43,335 nucleotides of DNA from Dehalococcoidia bacterium. Lineage in GTDB: Bacteria; Chloroflexota; Dehalococcoidia; GIF9; AB-539-J10. The stretch covers positions 1 to 43,335 of the forward strand of contig JAUVZB010000013.1 in the NCBI GenBank assembly GCA_030602785.1, read 5' to 3'. The stretch's first letter is position 1; every line of letters begins with the position of its first letter. This document shows positions 16,185 to 24,489 of this stretch, in pieces. Position numbers and translations under genes: made by a program. The notes beneath the pieces are model-generated. The model saw only the letters and a program-made list of their open reading frames with translations. It had not been told where the DNA came from and did no database searches.

Positions 16185-17396
16185 TTACTGTTTCTCTGTT
16201 TCCTTGAGGCCCTTATCCGCGTACATCCTTTTCGCCTCGGCACGGCCGCTCAGGATGGCATCAACAACGAGTGCATTGTTAGGGGGGCAACCCTCGACGA
16301 AATGCTGGCCCCTGCGATCCTTGGGCACACAGTTGCCCACCGCTACAACCATCTTCTTGGGGAGCCCCTCCGGAATAACCGCCTTGCCCGTGATGACGGC
16401 TACATCCTTCAGGTACTCTGCCTGTCCTGCATTCCTCATGTCATTGAGCGCGCTCATAACCGTGTTCCTGCATCCCGTGCACGTGTCGTCATCCGAGAAA
16501 AGGTTGAATCCCTCCACTTCAACGGGGTTGTCTTCCACGGCACGCAGGAATCGTCGCTCCACCTCTCGAATCGGGACGCCCCGAACCTCAATGTTCTCGA
16601 GGTTCATTTCACCAAGGCCTCTCTTCGCAGCCTCCACCGTTATCGGAACTTCCGCCGGGTCGTAGCCAATAATGCGACCGCATACGGCATCGACAGCTAC
16701 CAAGTCCTGGCCGGCCACGATCAGGTCCATCTCCACCGGATGGCCGTATACCGGGGCCAATCCTTCCTGAGCAATGATTCCATCAACTATGGCAAATGCC
16801 GGTTTGATCACTGTCATGAGGTCTACAACGCCTGGCACAAGTCCTATCTTGTGGGTCTTCCTCTTGTGTGCGTCGCTCTCCAATCCCTTGAGGTTCTTTA
16901 TTGAGCAGGTTATCTCTACCTGGTCATGAGTCTTGAGCTTCGGGACCGAAATGATGACATCGACTTCCTTCAGGAGACGAAACACCTGTATCGCATCGAA
17001 GACCACTCCATTTTGGACGGGTTGCATAACCATATCCTTCGTGCCTTTCAGGTCCACCACTTCGTACCCGAGGTCTCGCAGGTCGTGATATCCCGCCTCG
17101 GCCATTACCTTCTCAGTGTCTACGCCAACGGCGGCGGATTCCGCGATTATTGGTTTGCCTCCGGCATCTCTTACCAGATCCGCCACGGCGCGGCTAACCT
17201 CGGCTTGTGTGACCACGCCGTATTCCCTGGCGCCTGGCGGCGCCACCAAGTTTGGATTGATCAGAACCCGACTTCCTGCCTTGACGATGCCGCTGATTCC
17301 TCCAGCCATGGCCACGGCTTGCCGGACTGTCTCTCTGATTTCTTCATAGCCAGGACTCTGACCTGTTCTGAGAATGGACACGATGCTTTTTGTCAT
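16185..17396 (-). CDS. DUF362 domain-containing protein
   Basis: 403 residues, full DUF362 layout: SRVLINPNLV near the start, ADLVRDAGGKPIIAES, VDVIISVPKLKTHDQVEITCSIKNLKG (the signature core), AFAIVDGIIAQEG, and DLIVAGQDLVAVDAVCGRIIGYDP. The C-terminal third has DDTCTGCRNTVMSALNDM and two further cysteines (GNCVPKD, EGCPPNN), suggesting a metal or Fe-S site, but there is no classic 2x4Fe-4S ferredoxin module as in some relatives. Function of the family is not established. ATG 17396 follows GGAAGGAG. It is the first gene of the minus-strand cluster with the amino-acid dehydrogenase (60 bp gap), ppnP and the TRAP transporter. The 600 bases upstream carry insertion-sequence relic B. Confidence 0.85.
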   Translation of the reverse strand: MTKSIVSILRTGQSPGYEEIRETVRQAVAMAGGISGIVKAGSRVLINPNLVAPPGAREYGVVTQAEVSRAVADLVRDAGGKPIIAESAAVGVDTEKVMAEAGYHDLRDLGYEVVDLKGTKDMVMQPVQNGVVFDAIQVFRLLKEVDVIISVPKLKTHDQVEITCSIKNLKGLESDAHKRKTHKIGLVPGVVDLMTVIKPAFAIVDGIIAQEGLAPVYGHPVEMDLIVAGQDLVAVDAVCGRIIGYDPAEVPITVEAAKRGLGEMNLENIEVRGVPIREVERRFLRAVEDNPVEVEGFNLFSDDDTCTGCRNTVMSALNDMRNAGQAEYLKDVAVITGKAVIPEGLPKKMVVAVGNCVPKDRRGQHFVEGCPPNNALVVDAILSGRAEAKRMYADKGLKETEKQ

Positions 17397-17705
17397 AGGC
17401 TCTCCTTCCCTACTTCATTGAGATTGGATGCGCGGCAAAGGACGTACGAGCAGGCCGCTGGGAGCAGCGTTGTCAGTTTAGTCAGCGGAGACGAGCCAGT
17501 GCGGCTAGAGAGACAGGAGCCGTTGTGGGCTATGCGAGGAAAGACGATACCTGCGGCGCGCGTATAAAAGTAGCAACACCTCACCCCCCACCCCATCGAA
17601 TTTTCCCATTGGCTTCTACTCAACGCCTATCCTTCAACCACCCCTTCCTCAAACACCCAAGCACATGACCCAATCTCGGCAGGTTCGCGAAGTTGATTTT
17701 AAAGC
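17397..17705. other. Intergenic region without a recognised gene
   Basis: No supported coding sequence is seen. An AT-rich patch around 17561-17575 (GTATAAAAGTAG) may belong to the promoter of the minus-strand DUF362 operon, but no convincing -35/-10 pair could be fixed. The rest of the gap up to 18020 is insertion-sequence relic B. Confidence 0.4.
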
Positions 17706-18020
17706 CAGGCGTCCTGATATGTCAATACTGTGTACTCGTCCTGTTAACGGTCTACGATTCTGTCCTCCCCTAAGCGTTCAGCGAAAATGTCAGCGTGCAG
17801 GAGCTGGTGACGCTGAACATGGTGGGAGCTTGCGTGCGACGTATCGGGTGGAGGGGGCTGTAGGGCTGGTGCACGGGAGAACCGTGCGCGACGGCCGCAC
17901 AGTGCGCTTGATGCTGCCGTAACGGGCCGTGTAGTGATGTTGGCGGAGTCGAAGTACCAGAAGGTGAATCAAGCGGCACCTGACGAACTGACGGCGCTGT
18001 CAATGGCGCTTTGACACCGG
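17706..18020 (+). mobile_element. Insertion-sequence relic B (decayed transposase with 40-bp end repeat)
   Basis: Starts with TGTCAATACTG and GGTCTACGATTCTGTCCTCCCC, homologous to relic A. The transposase start follows at GTG 17795 (VQELVTLN), then, after deletions and frame changes, ATYRVEGAVGLVHG and VVMLAESKYQKVNQ. These match successive parts of the N-terminal DNA-binding region of ISNCY-type transposases. The relic ends with the 40-bp repeat (17981-18020) shared with relic A, in frame DELTALSMAL and stop. The catalytic domain is missing. Its last bases overlap the 3' end of dnaE2 on the other strand. Confidence 0.65.
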
Positions 18021-21000
18021 ATGCGCCCGCGCGCGCCGCCGCGGCGGAAGCGACTCGCCCGTGCTCAGAGACACGGGAGCTATCCCCTCTGCAAGGACAT
18101 TGAGTGTGCCATCCCTTTTCTGCAAAGTCCCGTCTACCACCAACACGGGGTTGAAGGTACATATCTGCCGGTGCCGTTCGTATACGTCAGGGCGAATCAC
18201 GACATTGATCATCCCGTCTTCATCCTCCATTGTGATGAAGGCGAATCCCTTTGCAGTAGGCGGGCGCTGCTTCATGATGACGTAGCCTGCCAGTCTCACA
18301 CACTCGCCGTCGCCGAGCGCAGCAAGGTCGGAACTCATCACAAGCTCCTCCTCACACAGCTTCTCCCTGAGCACTTGCATCGGATGGTGGACTGTCGACA
18401 TCTCCTGCACTTCATAGTCGTAGCGCATCTCCTCAAGGGCGCTCATCCCAGGGAGCGTTACCACAGCACCACCCACATCGAGAGGAAGTTCCCCCGGGTG
18501 CTGTTTCTCAAACACGCCAAGCTGCCACAACAGGTCGCGCCTCGAGCCCCCGCAGAAGTCGAAGGCCCCCGCGAGAATGAGATTCTCCACCGCCTTGCCC
18601 TCGAGTCCAACCCGGAAGTAGAAGTCCTTGAGCGACAGATACGGACCCTGTTGCCGTCCTGCGAGGAGTCTCTCAACCGCCCGGGCGCCAATCTTCTTCA
18701 CGTATCCGAACCCCAGCCTTATGCGACCGCTCTCGATGGAGCACGCTGCGTCACTCCGGTTCATATCCACGGGCAGAATCTCGATGTCGTGGCGCTGTGC
18801 ATCATGAACCACTACCTCCGGCGAGTAGAAGCCCATCGGCTGGTTGTTGAGCAGGGCGCAGTAGAACTCGACCGGGTAGTAACGCTTGAGCCAGGCGGAC
18901 TGGTAGCAGATGAGGGCGAAGCCCGCCGCATGGCTCTTGCAGAAGCCATACTGGGCGAATCCCTCCAGCGCCGCGAACACCCGGTCTGCGATTCTCTCCC
19001 CGACGCCATTCGCCAGTGCTCCCTGCATGAAGCGCTGCCGCAACCGCTCGATAGCTTCATGCGAGCGCTTGCGGCTCATCGCCCGTCTCAGTTGGTCCGC
19101 CTCTCCCGGCGTGAAGCTCGCTATCGCTATGGCAGCCTGGATTACCTGTTCCTGAAAGAGGATGACGCCCAGGGTCTCGGAGAGTATCGGCTCCAGCCCG
19201 GGATGCAGATACGTCACCTTCTCAAGGCCGTTCCTCCGTCGGATGTAGGGATGCACCATGTTCCCCTGGATAGGACCCGGTCGTATGATTGAGACCTCCA
19301 CCGTCAGGTCCTCGATGGAGCGCGGCCGCGTGCGCGGCAGTGTCTGCATCTGGGCGCGGCTTTCAATCTGGAAGACGCCGATGGTATCGCAGCGGCCTAT
19401 CATGTCGTACACGCTCGCATCGTCCTGCGGAAGCGCGTCGAGGTCCAGGGCAACACCGTGCTCCCGTTCCACCAGCACGCGCGCCTCATCAAGAAGCGAG
19501 AGCATCCTCAGGCCGAGCAGGTCTATCTTTATCAGCCCCACATCCGCAACGCTGTCTTTGTCCCACTGGCAGACAATCCTGCCGGGCATAGTCGCCTTCT
19601 CGAGCGGCACGATGTCGCTCAAAGGACAGGAGGAGATGAGTATCCCGCCGTTATGGATGGAGAGATGCCTCGGGAAGTCCGCGAGTTGCACACAGATGGA
19701 TATGAATTCCTGCCACGTCACCCGGTTGAAGTACGACTTGAACTCATCGATGCCGCAGAGTTCCTTCCTCAAATTACCCGGGCCATACCCGTACGACGAG
19801 ACGGACCTCGCCAGGCGGTCAATCACATGGACCGGCATACCGAGCACTTTGCCGACCTCTCGCAGGGCATTCCGTGCCTGGAATGTCACGTACGTACACA
19901 CCATGGCGGTGTGCTCCTGGCCGTACTTGCTGTACACGTACTGGATGAGCTCTTCCCTGTGCGCGGTGGACACATCTATGTCTATGTCCGGAATAGAGGA
20001 CATCTCCTCATTGAGGAAGCGCGCGAGAAAGAGCCTGTTACCGATAGGGTCAACCTTCGTGATGCCAAGCACGTAGGCAATGATGGAGTTAGCCGCCGAG
20101 CCCCGTCCCTGGGCCGGTATGCCGTGCTGCCTCGCATACTCCATGATGTCCCAGACGATGAGGAAGTAACCGGACAGGTCCAGCCTGTCTATAAGGTCAA
20201 GCTCATGAGCGACCCTGGTCTCTACCTCGGAGGTCACCTCTTCATAGCGCTCATGCGCCTTCTGCCGGGACACGCGAGCCAGGTAGCTCTTCGCGGTCTC
20301 GCCCTCAGGCAGAGGGAAGTCCGGGAAGCGGTAGCCGGAGAACTCGAGCGTCACGTTGCATCGTTCCGCCAGTTCGCCGGCAGTTCGCAATGCTGCGGGG
20401 TAGTCCCTGAACAGAATCTTCATCTCCGCGTGCGACTTGAGGTAGAACTCCGCGTTCAGCTTGAGTTCGGCACAATCGTCGAGCGTGCTACGGCTCCTGA
20501 TACAGGTGAGCACGTCGTGCAGGCGATGGGACTCTTTTCTCGCGTAGTGCACGTTGTTGGTTGCCACGTAGCCAGTACCACACTCCCGCGCCAGCTCTAC
20601 AAGGGCAGCGCAGAGCCGGGCATCGTCGGGATACAAAGTGTTCTGCAACTCGATGTAGAAACGGTCCCTGCCGAAGATTTCGATGTACCGGAACGCGGCC
20701 TTGCGAGCCTTCTCGCGCAGGCCGCCCCTGATGAGCCGTGGTAGCTCGCCCTCACTGCAACCGGAGAGGCACAGCAGGCCTGCTGAGTGAGTCGCCATCG
20801 TCGCCCATGACAATACGCATTGGCCCTTGGAGCTGGCGAGTTGCGCCTTCGTGATGGCGCGGCACAGGTTCGAGTATCCCGTTGCATCCAGGGCAATGAG
20901 AGTGACATGGTAGCCACCCTCAAGTGTCAGCTCGGTGCCGATGACAGGCTTGATGCCCTCATGGCTACATGCCCGGTAGAAGCGCACCACCCCATAGAGA

Positions 21001-21131
21001 CCATCGTGGTCAGTGAGTGCAAGCGCGGGCATCTCGAGTTCAGCCGCACGCCGCGCCAGTTCCTCCGGCGAGGAGGCGCCGTCGAGCAGAGAAAACGCGG
21101 AATGGCAGTGAAGTTCTACGTACCCGTTCAT
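18000..21131 (-). CDS. dnaE2: Error-prone DNA polymerase III alpha, DnaE2/ImuC
   Basis: 1043 residues, the length of ImuC (DnaE2) rather than the longer replicative DnaE1. Layout: PHP domain (ELHCHSAFSLLDG at 6-18, ALTDHDGLYG near 38), C-family polymerase core with catalytic aspartates in IPDIDIDV (about 377-384) and KIDLLGL (about 534), HhH and finger region, and a C-terminal OB fold (AGYVIMKQRPP, about 945, to VLVVDGTLQ). ImuC performs mutagenic translesion synthesis together with ImuB during the SOS response. It is the last gene of the lexA-imuB-DUF6504-dnaE2 operon, 50 bases after the DUF6504 gene. Its final residues (PVSKRH) and stop codon are encoded inside the 40-bp repeat of insertion-sequence relic B, so the original C-terminus seems to have been replaced. 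The important domains are complete and it is likely active. Confidence 0.92.
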   Translation of the reverse strand: MNGYVELHCHSAFSLLDGASSPEELARRAAELEMPALALTDHDGLYGVVRFYRACSHEGIKPVIGTELTLEGGYHVTLIALDATGYSNLCRAITKAQLASSKGQCVLSWATMATHSAGLLCLSGCSEGELPRLIRGGLREKARKAAFRYIEIFGRDRFYIELQNTLYPDDARLCAALVELARECGTGYVATNNVHYARKESHRLHDVLTCIRSRSTLDDCAELKLNAEFYLKSHAEMKILFRDYPAALRTAGELAERCNVTLEFSGYRFPDFPLPEGETAKSYLARVSRQKAHERYEEVTSEVETRVAHELDLIDRLDLSGYFLIVWDIMEYARQHGIPAQGRGSAANSIIAYVLGITKVDPIGNRLFLARFLNEEMSSIPDIDIDVSTAHREELIQYVYSKYGQEHTAMVCTYVTFQARNALREVGKVLGMPVHVIDRLARSVSSYGYGPGNLRKELCGIDEFKSYFNRVTWQEFISICVQLADFPRHLSIHNGGILISSCPLSDIVPLEKATMPGRIVCQWDKDSVADVGLIKIDLLGLRMLSLLDEARVLVEREHGVALDLDALPQDDASVYDMIGRCDTIGVFQIESRAQMQTLPRTRPRSIEDLTVEVSIIRPGPIQGNMVHPYIRRRNGLEKVTYLHPGLEPILSETLGVILFQEQVIQAAIAIASFTPGEADQLRRAMSRKRSHEAIERLRQRFMQGALANGVGERIADRVFAALEGFAQYGFCKSHAAGFALICYQSAWLKRYYPVEFYCALLNNQPMGFYSPEVVVHDAQRHDIEILPVDMNRSDAACSIESGRIRLGFGYVKKIGARAVERLLAGRQQGPYLSLKDFYFRVGLEGKAVENLILAGAFDFCGGSRRDLLWQLGVFEKQHPGELPLDVGGAVVTLPGMSALEEMRYDYEVQEMSTVHHPMQVLREKLCEEELVMSSDLAALGDGECVRLAGYVIMKQRPPTAKGFAFITMEDEDGMINVVIRPDVYERHRQICTFNPVLVVDGTLQKRDGTLNVLAEGIAPVSLSTGESLPPRRRARAHPVSKRH

Positions 21132-21181
21132 GCCGATTGCCCTGAATACACGAGAGTCGTCTGACCCGGCATCTCACGTGC

Positions 21182-21433
21182 TCAATCGTAGACACGCTGG
21201 AGTTGCCAGTTGCCTGTCGCCATATCTCTGAAGAGCTCACAGATGATTCCTCCCTCGAGCCTCACACAGAAATAGTCCCTCTCCACCGGGCGTTTCCACC
21301 ACTCCAGGTTCACCCTCCAGCGACTCATGATGCACTCAACCCCTTTTCTACCCTCGAACATGACCTCAACCGGCTCGCACTCGTCCGACTCCGTGACACT
21401 TATCTCCCGGATCTGCCATACGAGCTTATTCAT
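21182..21433 (-). CDS. DUF6504-like small protein of the mutasome operon
   Basis: 83 residues from ATG 21433 (GTG 21436 is an alternative; GGAGGAG favours the ATG). The start overlaps the imuB stop as TGATG, so the two are translationally coupled. Pattern seen: EPVEVMFEGRKGVECIMSRW near 21-40, LEWWKRPVERDYFCVRLEGG, and the ending CELFRDMATGNWQLQRVYD. This strongly resembles the small DUF6504 proteins that sit next to imuB/dnaE2 in Actinobacteria and Chloroflexota (recalled from family knowledge). Biochemical role is unknown. Its fixed position between imuB and imuC suggests an accessory mutasome subunit, perhaps filling the place of ImuA, which is absent here. Confidence 0.8.
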   Translation of the reverse strand: MNKLVWQIREISVTESDECEPVEVMFEGRKGVECIMSRWRVNLEWWKRPVERDYFCVRLEGGIICELFRDMATGNWQLQRVYD

Positions 21434-22620
21434 CACTCCTCCGCTTCACACGCAGCGAAGGAGAACCGCTCCTCCGGCAGTCTGCCATTCCTGCGGGACA
21501 CCACCTTCTTCAGCACGCTTCTCCCATAGCGCTGCTGCAGCACCCTGACTGCCTCCACAAGCTGCTCTTTTGATCTCGGGGGTCCATCGAGGAACGACGT
21601 CTGCGTTCCCTTCTCAGCGCAGAGGTCTCCAGCTTCCAATCGAACCTCTTCCACCGGGTAGGAGCGAGCGATTTCCTCCACGCACTCCAGGACTCTGCGC
21701 GCCATTCTCTGCCGCGAAGCGACGGGCTCCTTGAAATGCAACTCTCGCCGTGCGATCTCTCCATTCTCAAAGCACACAGACACCACAAGTGTGCGGCAGC
21801 ACTGCCAGCGTTCCCTCAACTTTCGGCATAGTGATTCGAGCAACTCCTCCGTGGCCTCCAGCAGTTCGCCACTATCCTCAACGGGCACATCGAAGCACTT
21901 CTCCAGTACAAACTCACCCTCCTCTTTCCACTGCCCCACTGACCCGTCATCGGAACCACGCGCGAGTTCGTAGAGCCGTCGGCCCTCCTTTCCGAACTGG
22001 CACTCCACAGCCCCGCGGGGCAGCGTCAGCAGTTCACCCACCCGCGAGATGCCGAAGAGGCACAACCTGCGTATCGTTCCGGCCGAGACAGGAAGACTTT
22101 CGAGGGGCAGGTACTGAAGAAAGGCCTGCTCCTCGCCGGCAGGGACAACCAGTGTCTGCGATAGCTCCGCTTTTTCAGAGGCGAGGCGGGCCACAAATCC
22201 CGTCGAGCCGATGCCGCCGGAAAGCAGGAACCCCATCTCCTCTTCCACCGAGGCCATGACATCTGCGACAAACCGGGCCTCGTTCGCCTCATACTTGAGA
22301 CCCATCAGTACATGCGATGGTGGGGCCGGCTCAACAAGAGGGCAAAGCTGCGCGACCAGGGAAAGCACACGAGAGAAAGCCTGTCGGCATCTCTCCTCGC
22401 TATAGGGCAGGAACACGCCCCGGGGACACAGGGAATAGGCCTGTCGCAGTGGAGCGTCCGGCACAACGCCATAGGCGGCGGCCTCCTCGGAGACATCCCA
22501 CACACGGCCCGTTTCGTGGTGATAGCCACCTATGATAAGCGGCTTCCCGCAAAGGGCAGGATTATCCCGCCGCTCCGCCTGGATGGCGAAGTGCGGCACA
22601 TGAAGACATGCGATTCTCAT
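21433..22620 (-). CDS. imuB: Inactive Y-family polymerase-like protein ImuB
   Basis: 395 residues with the Y-family fold in outline: palm start MRIACLHVPHFAIQAE, RVWDVSEEAAAYGVVPDAPLRQAYSLCP, LLSGGIGSTGFVARLASEKA, a thumb/HhH region (FGISRVGELLTLPRGAVECQFG) and a little-finger domain. The acidic residues needed for catalysis are not there: the usual D of D-x-D is replaced within CLHVPHF, and no S-x-DE motif is present. This is the hallmark of ImuB, which serves as a scaffold linking ImuC to the beta clamp. QTSFLDG near residue 345 may be the clamp-binding motif. It starts 24 bases after lexA and overlaps the DUF6504 gene, all in one operon. Confidence 0.88.
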   Translation of the reverse strand: MRIACLHVPHFAIQAERRDNPALCGKPLIIGGYHHETGRVWDVSEEAAAYGVVPDAPLRQAYSLCPRGVFLPYSEERCRQAFSRVLSLVAQLCPLVEPAPPSHVLMGLKYEANEARFVADVMASVEEEMGFLLSGGIGSTGFVARLASEKAELSQTLVVPAGEEQAFLQYLPLESLPVSAGTIRRLCLFGISRVGELLTLPRGAVECQFGKEGRRLYELARGSDDGSVGQWKEEGEFVLEKCFDVPVEDSGELLEATEELLESLCRKLRERWQCCRTLVVSVCFENGEIARRELHFKEPVASRQRMARRVLECVEEIARSYPVEEVRLEAGDLCAEKGTQTSFLDGPPRSKEQLVEAVRVLQQRYGRSVLKKVVSRRNGRLPEERFSFAACEAEE

Positions 22621-22644
22621 CGAATGAACTCCGGCAGAGGATAC

Positions 22645-23280
22645 TCAGCGCGCCAGCTTTCGTATCACCGCCACCACCCTGCCCTGTATCTCCACGTTCC
22701 CGGGGTCCACGTAGAGGGGCTCTATCTGCCGGTTGGCCGGCTGCAGCCTGATGTGGTTCTCTTCCCTGTAGATACGCTTGAGCGTGACCTCGTGCTCATC
22801 CTTGAGCCACACGGCCACCATATCGCCGTCCAGGGCCGTTTGCGTCGCCTCCAGGATGACGATATCTCCGTCCATGACGCATGCGTCTATCATGGACCTC
22901 CCTCTCACCCTGAGCGCGAACAGATTCTTGCCATCTCCCACAAGCTCACGGGTCAGGCCAAGCACCTCCTCGGCGCCGCTAACCCAGTTGTCGGACTCCG
23001 GCACCGGAATCGGGGTGCCGGCCGCTATGGCGCCCAGCAAGGGCACCTCTACATTGTTTCCTTGTACAAGCTGAATGCTCCGGAACACACCGGGCTCCCG
23101 GCGCAGCACTCCTTCCTTTTCCAGCACGTTCAGGTGATATTGGACAAGGTTAGGGGAACTCAAGCTGCAGCCGTCGACGATATTGCTCACCGAGGGAGAG
23201 TAGCCTTTCTCCGCGATGAACGATTGAATGAACTTGAGAATCCTGTCGCGCGTCCTGTTCACACCTGTCCTGGTCACCAT
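22645..23280 (-). CDS. lexA: LexA repressor
   Basis: 211 residues from ATG 23280 (GTG 23286 is possible; AGAGG precedes). The N-terminal winged helix-turn-helix (RDRILKFIQSFIAEKGYSPS, LSSPNLVQYHLNVLEKEGVL) is followed by the S24 autoprotease. It has the cleavage site Ala-Gly in LLGAIAAGTPIP (near residue 86), the catalytic Ser in RVRGRSMIDACVMDGD (near 128) and the catalytic Lys in HEVTLKRIY (near 167). All elements for RecA-stimulated self-cleavage are present. It heads the mutasome operon, and its promoter contains a perfect palindrome that is very likely its own operator. Confidence 0.93.
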   Translation of the reverse strand: MVTRTGVNRTRDRILKFIQSFIAEKGYSPSVSNIVDGCSLSSPNLVQYHLNVLEKEGVLRREPGVFRSIQLVQGNNVEVPLLGAIAAGTPIPVPESDNWVSGAEEVLGLTRELVGDGKNLFALRVRGRSMIDACVMDGDIVILEATQTALDGDMVAVWLKDEHEVTLKRIYREENHIRLQPANRQIEPLYVDPGNVEIQGRVVAVIRKLAR

Positions 23281-23298
23281 AGCCACCTCTACATGATT

Positions 23299-23316
23299 GT
23301 TGTATAAACATACAAC
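23299..23316. promoter_or_regulatory. Candidate LexA operator (SOS box)
   Basis: GTTGTATAAACATACAAC is a perfect 7-bp inverted repeat with a 4-base centre. It lies 18 bases upstream of the lexA start and covers the -10 box. It has the TTGT-N8-ACAA form, the same spacing as the enterobacterial CTGT-N8-ACAG box and unlike the Bacillus GAAC-N4-GTTC type. Confidence 0.75.
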
Positions 23317-23335
23317 TACCGGGGCATGATGTCAA
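23307..23335 (-). promoter_or_regulatory. Promoter of the lexA-imuB-DUF6504-dnaE2 operon
   Basis: On the minus strand, a perfect TTGACA (23335-23330) and TATGTT (23312-23307) are separated by 17 bases. The -10 box lies within the palindrome at 23299-23316, so a bound repressor would block RNA polymerase. Confidence 0.7.
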
Positions 23336-23486
23336 GCAATCTCCGCGCAAAGGGACGGGTCGAATGGCGGGTCTACAGAGCGCGCTCGCAACGCAGCAAG
23401 CTCGCCGTCCTGTCGGACAGCAGGTCGGGCCATCGGGCTCAGTATGCAAGAAGAAACATCGGAGCAGGCCAGGTGCGACTCGACAG

Positions 23487-23822
23487 CTAGCAAGCGTCGT
23501 CGAGGGCATGTTCGAGGAAGCGCTCGAACTCACCCTCCGCGTCGGCCACGGCAGGGATGGACGGAGAGTACAAGATACGACGGCCCTCACGCTTCGACGT
23601 GACAAGTCCGCCGGTCTCAAGCACATGCAAGTGGTACGAGACGGTCTGGCGCGGAACACCCAGCATCTGCTGCAGCTCCGAGGAGCTCATCTCCCCACCC
23701 CGGAGGAGTTGCAACACCCGCAGCCGCGTATCCGCGGACAGGGCCCGGACTATGTTCACGACGTCTTTCATAGAGACCCGGGGCGAGGCATCCGGTTCGG
23801 GAACCGTCGCCCGTGTAGACAT
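23487..23822 (-). CDS. ArsR-family transcriptional regulator
   Basis: 111 residues. Winged helix-turn-helix of the ArsR/SmtB type: IVRALSADTRLRVLQLLRGGEMSSSELQQMLGVPRQTVSYHLHVLETGGLVTSKREGRRILYS (about residues 24-87). No CxC metal-binding motif is seen in the recognition helix; the only cysteine is at the very C-terminus. It may therefore respond to something other than metals. It is a single gene on the minus strand about 200 bases upstream of lexA, and divergent from the DUF3795 gene, which it could regulate. Confidence 0.85.
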   Translation of the reverse strand: MSTRATVPEPDASPRVSMKDVVNIVRALSADTRLRVLQLLRGGEMSSSELQQMLGVPRQTVSYHLHVLETGGLVTSKREGRRILYSPSIPAVADAEGEFERFLEHALDDAC

Positions 23823-23952
23823 GCTACTTCAGAGAGTGACATGCGTCAATCGTGACAACACGTGAGAAGGCCGTCGCAACGACACAACAGTACTGCTCAG
23901 GTGCTATTATGTTCCCGGACGGCAGAAAGAAAGCACTGAGGAGGGCACTGAC

Positions 23953-24435
23953 ATGAAAGACCCGAACAGCACTCCCGCCGGACCCGTAGCGTCGGCAGCC
24001 CCCACAGACGGCATCGCCTACTGCGGACTCTACTGCGAGGAGTGCCCCTTCCACACAGGCAGAATCGCCGACCTTGCGCGCGACCTGAGGGCCGAGCTCC
24101 GCAAGGCGAAATTCGACCGGACTGCCCGGTCACTCTCTGCAGTGCCCTACTTCAAGGTCTTCTCCGGCTACCCTGCCTCCTACGAGCTGCTGGGCGCGCT
24201 CGTGAAGCTGCGCTGCAAGTCCATGTGCAAGGGTGGAGGCGGACCTCCCTGGTGCAAGATACGAACATGCAGCCAGGGGAAGGGACTGGCAGGCTGCTGG
24301 GAATGCGGCGAATTCGAGACGTGTGAGAAGCTTCAGCCACTCGTCGCAGCGCACGGCGACGCACACATACGCAATCTGAAGAAGCTGCGGCGCTCCGGGG
24401 TCGAGGCTTTCCTGTCCGGACCGAAGCACTGGTGA
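23953..24435 (+). CDS. Cysteine-rich DUF3795-like protein
   Basis: 160 residues. The family pattern is visible: YCGLYCEECPFHTG (about 23-36), LRCKSMCKGGGGPPWCKIRTC (about 86-106) and GCWECGEFETCEKL (about 114-127). The clustered cysteines suggest a zinc or Fe-S site. The N-terminus before residue 20 is low-complexity. DUF3795 proteins are common in anaerobes and have no proven function. ATG 23953 follows GAGGAGGG. Divergent from the ArsR gene; the following small membrane-protein gene begins 54 bases downstream. Confidence 0.8.
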   Translation: MKDPNSTPAGPVASAAPTDGIAYCGLYCEECPFHTGRIADLARDLRAELRKAKFDRTARSLSAVPYFKVFSGYPASYELLGALVKLRCKSMCKGGGGPPWCKIRTCSQGKGLAGCWECGEFETCEKLQPLVAAHGDAHIRNLKKLRRSGVEAFLSGPKHW

Positions 24436-24489
24436 CACACGATGCCGACGCCCTCGCCACAGGGCAGAATACCGCAAGGAGGAGCGAGG

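Noticed and set aside
17665-17922. 85-codon plus-strand frame upstream of relic B
   Set aside because: Its second half is the decayed transposase read through frame changes, and it has no proper start or ribosome site, so it is described as relic B rather than a gene.
19458-20744. 428-codon open frame on the plus strand
   Set aside because: Antisense shadow of dnaE2, whose catalytic motifs are unmistakable on the minus strand.
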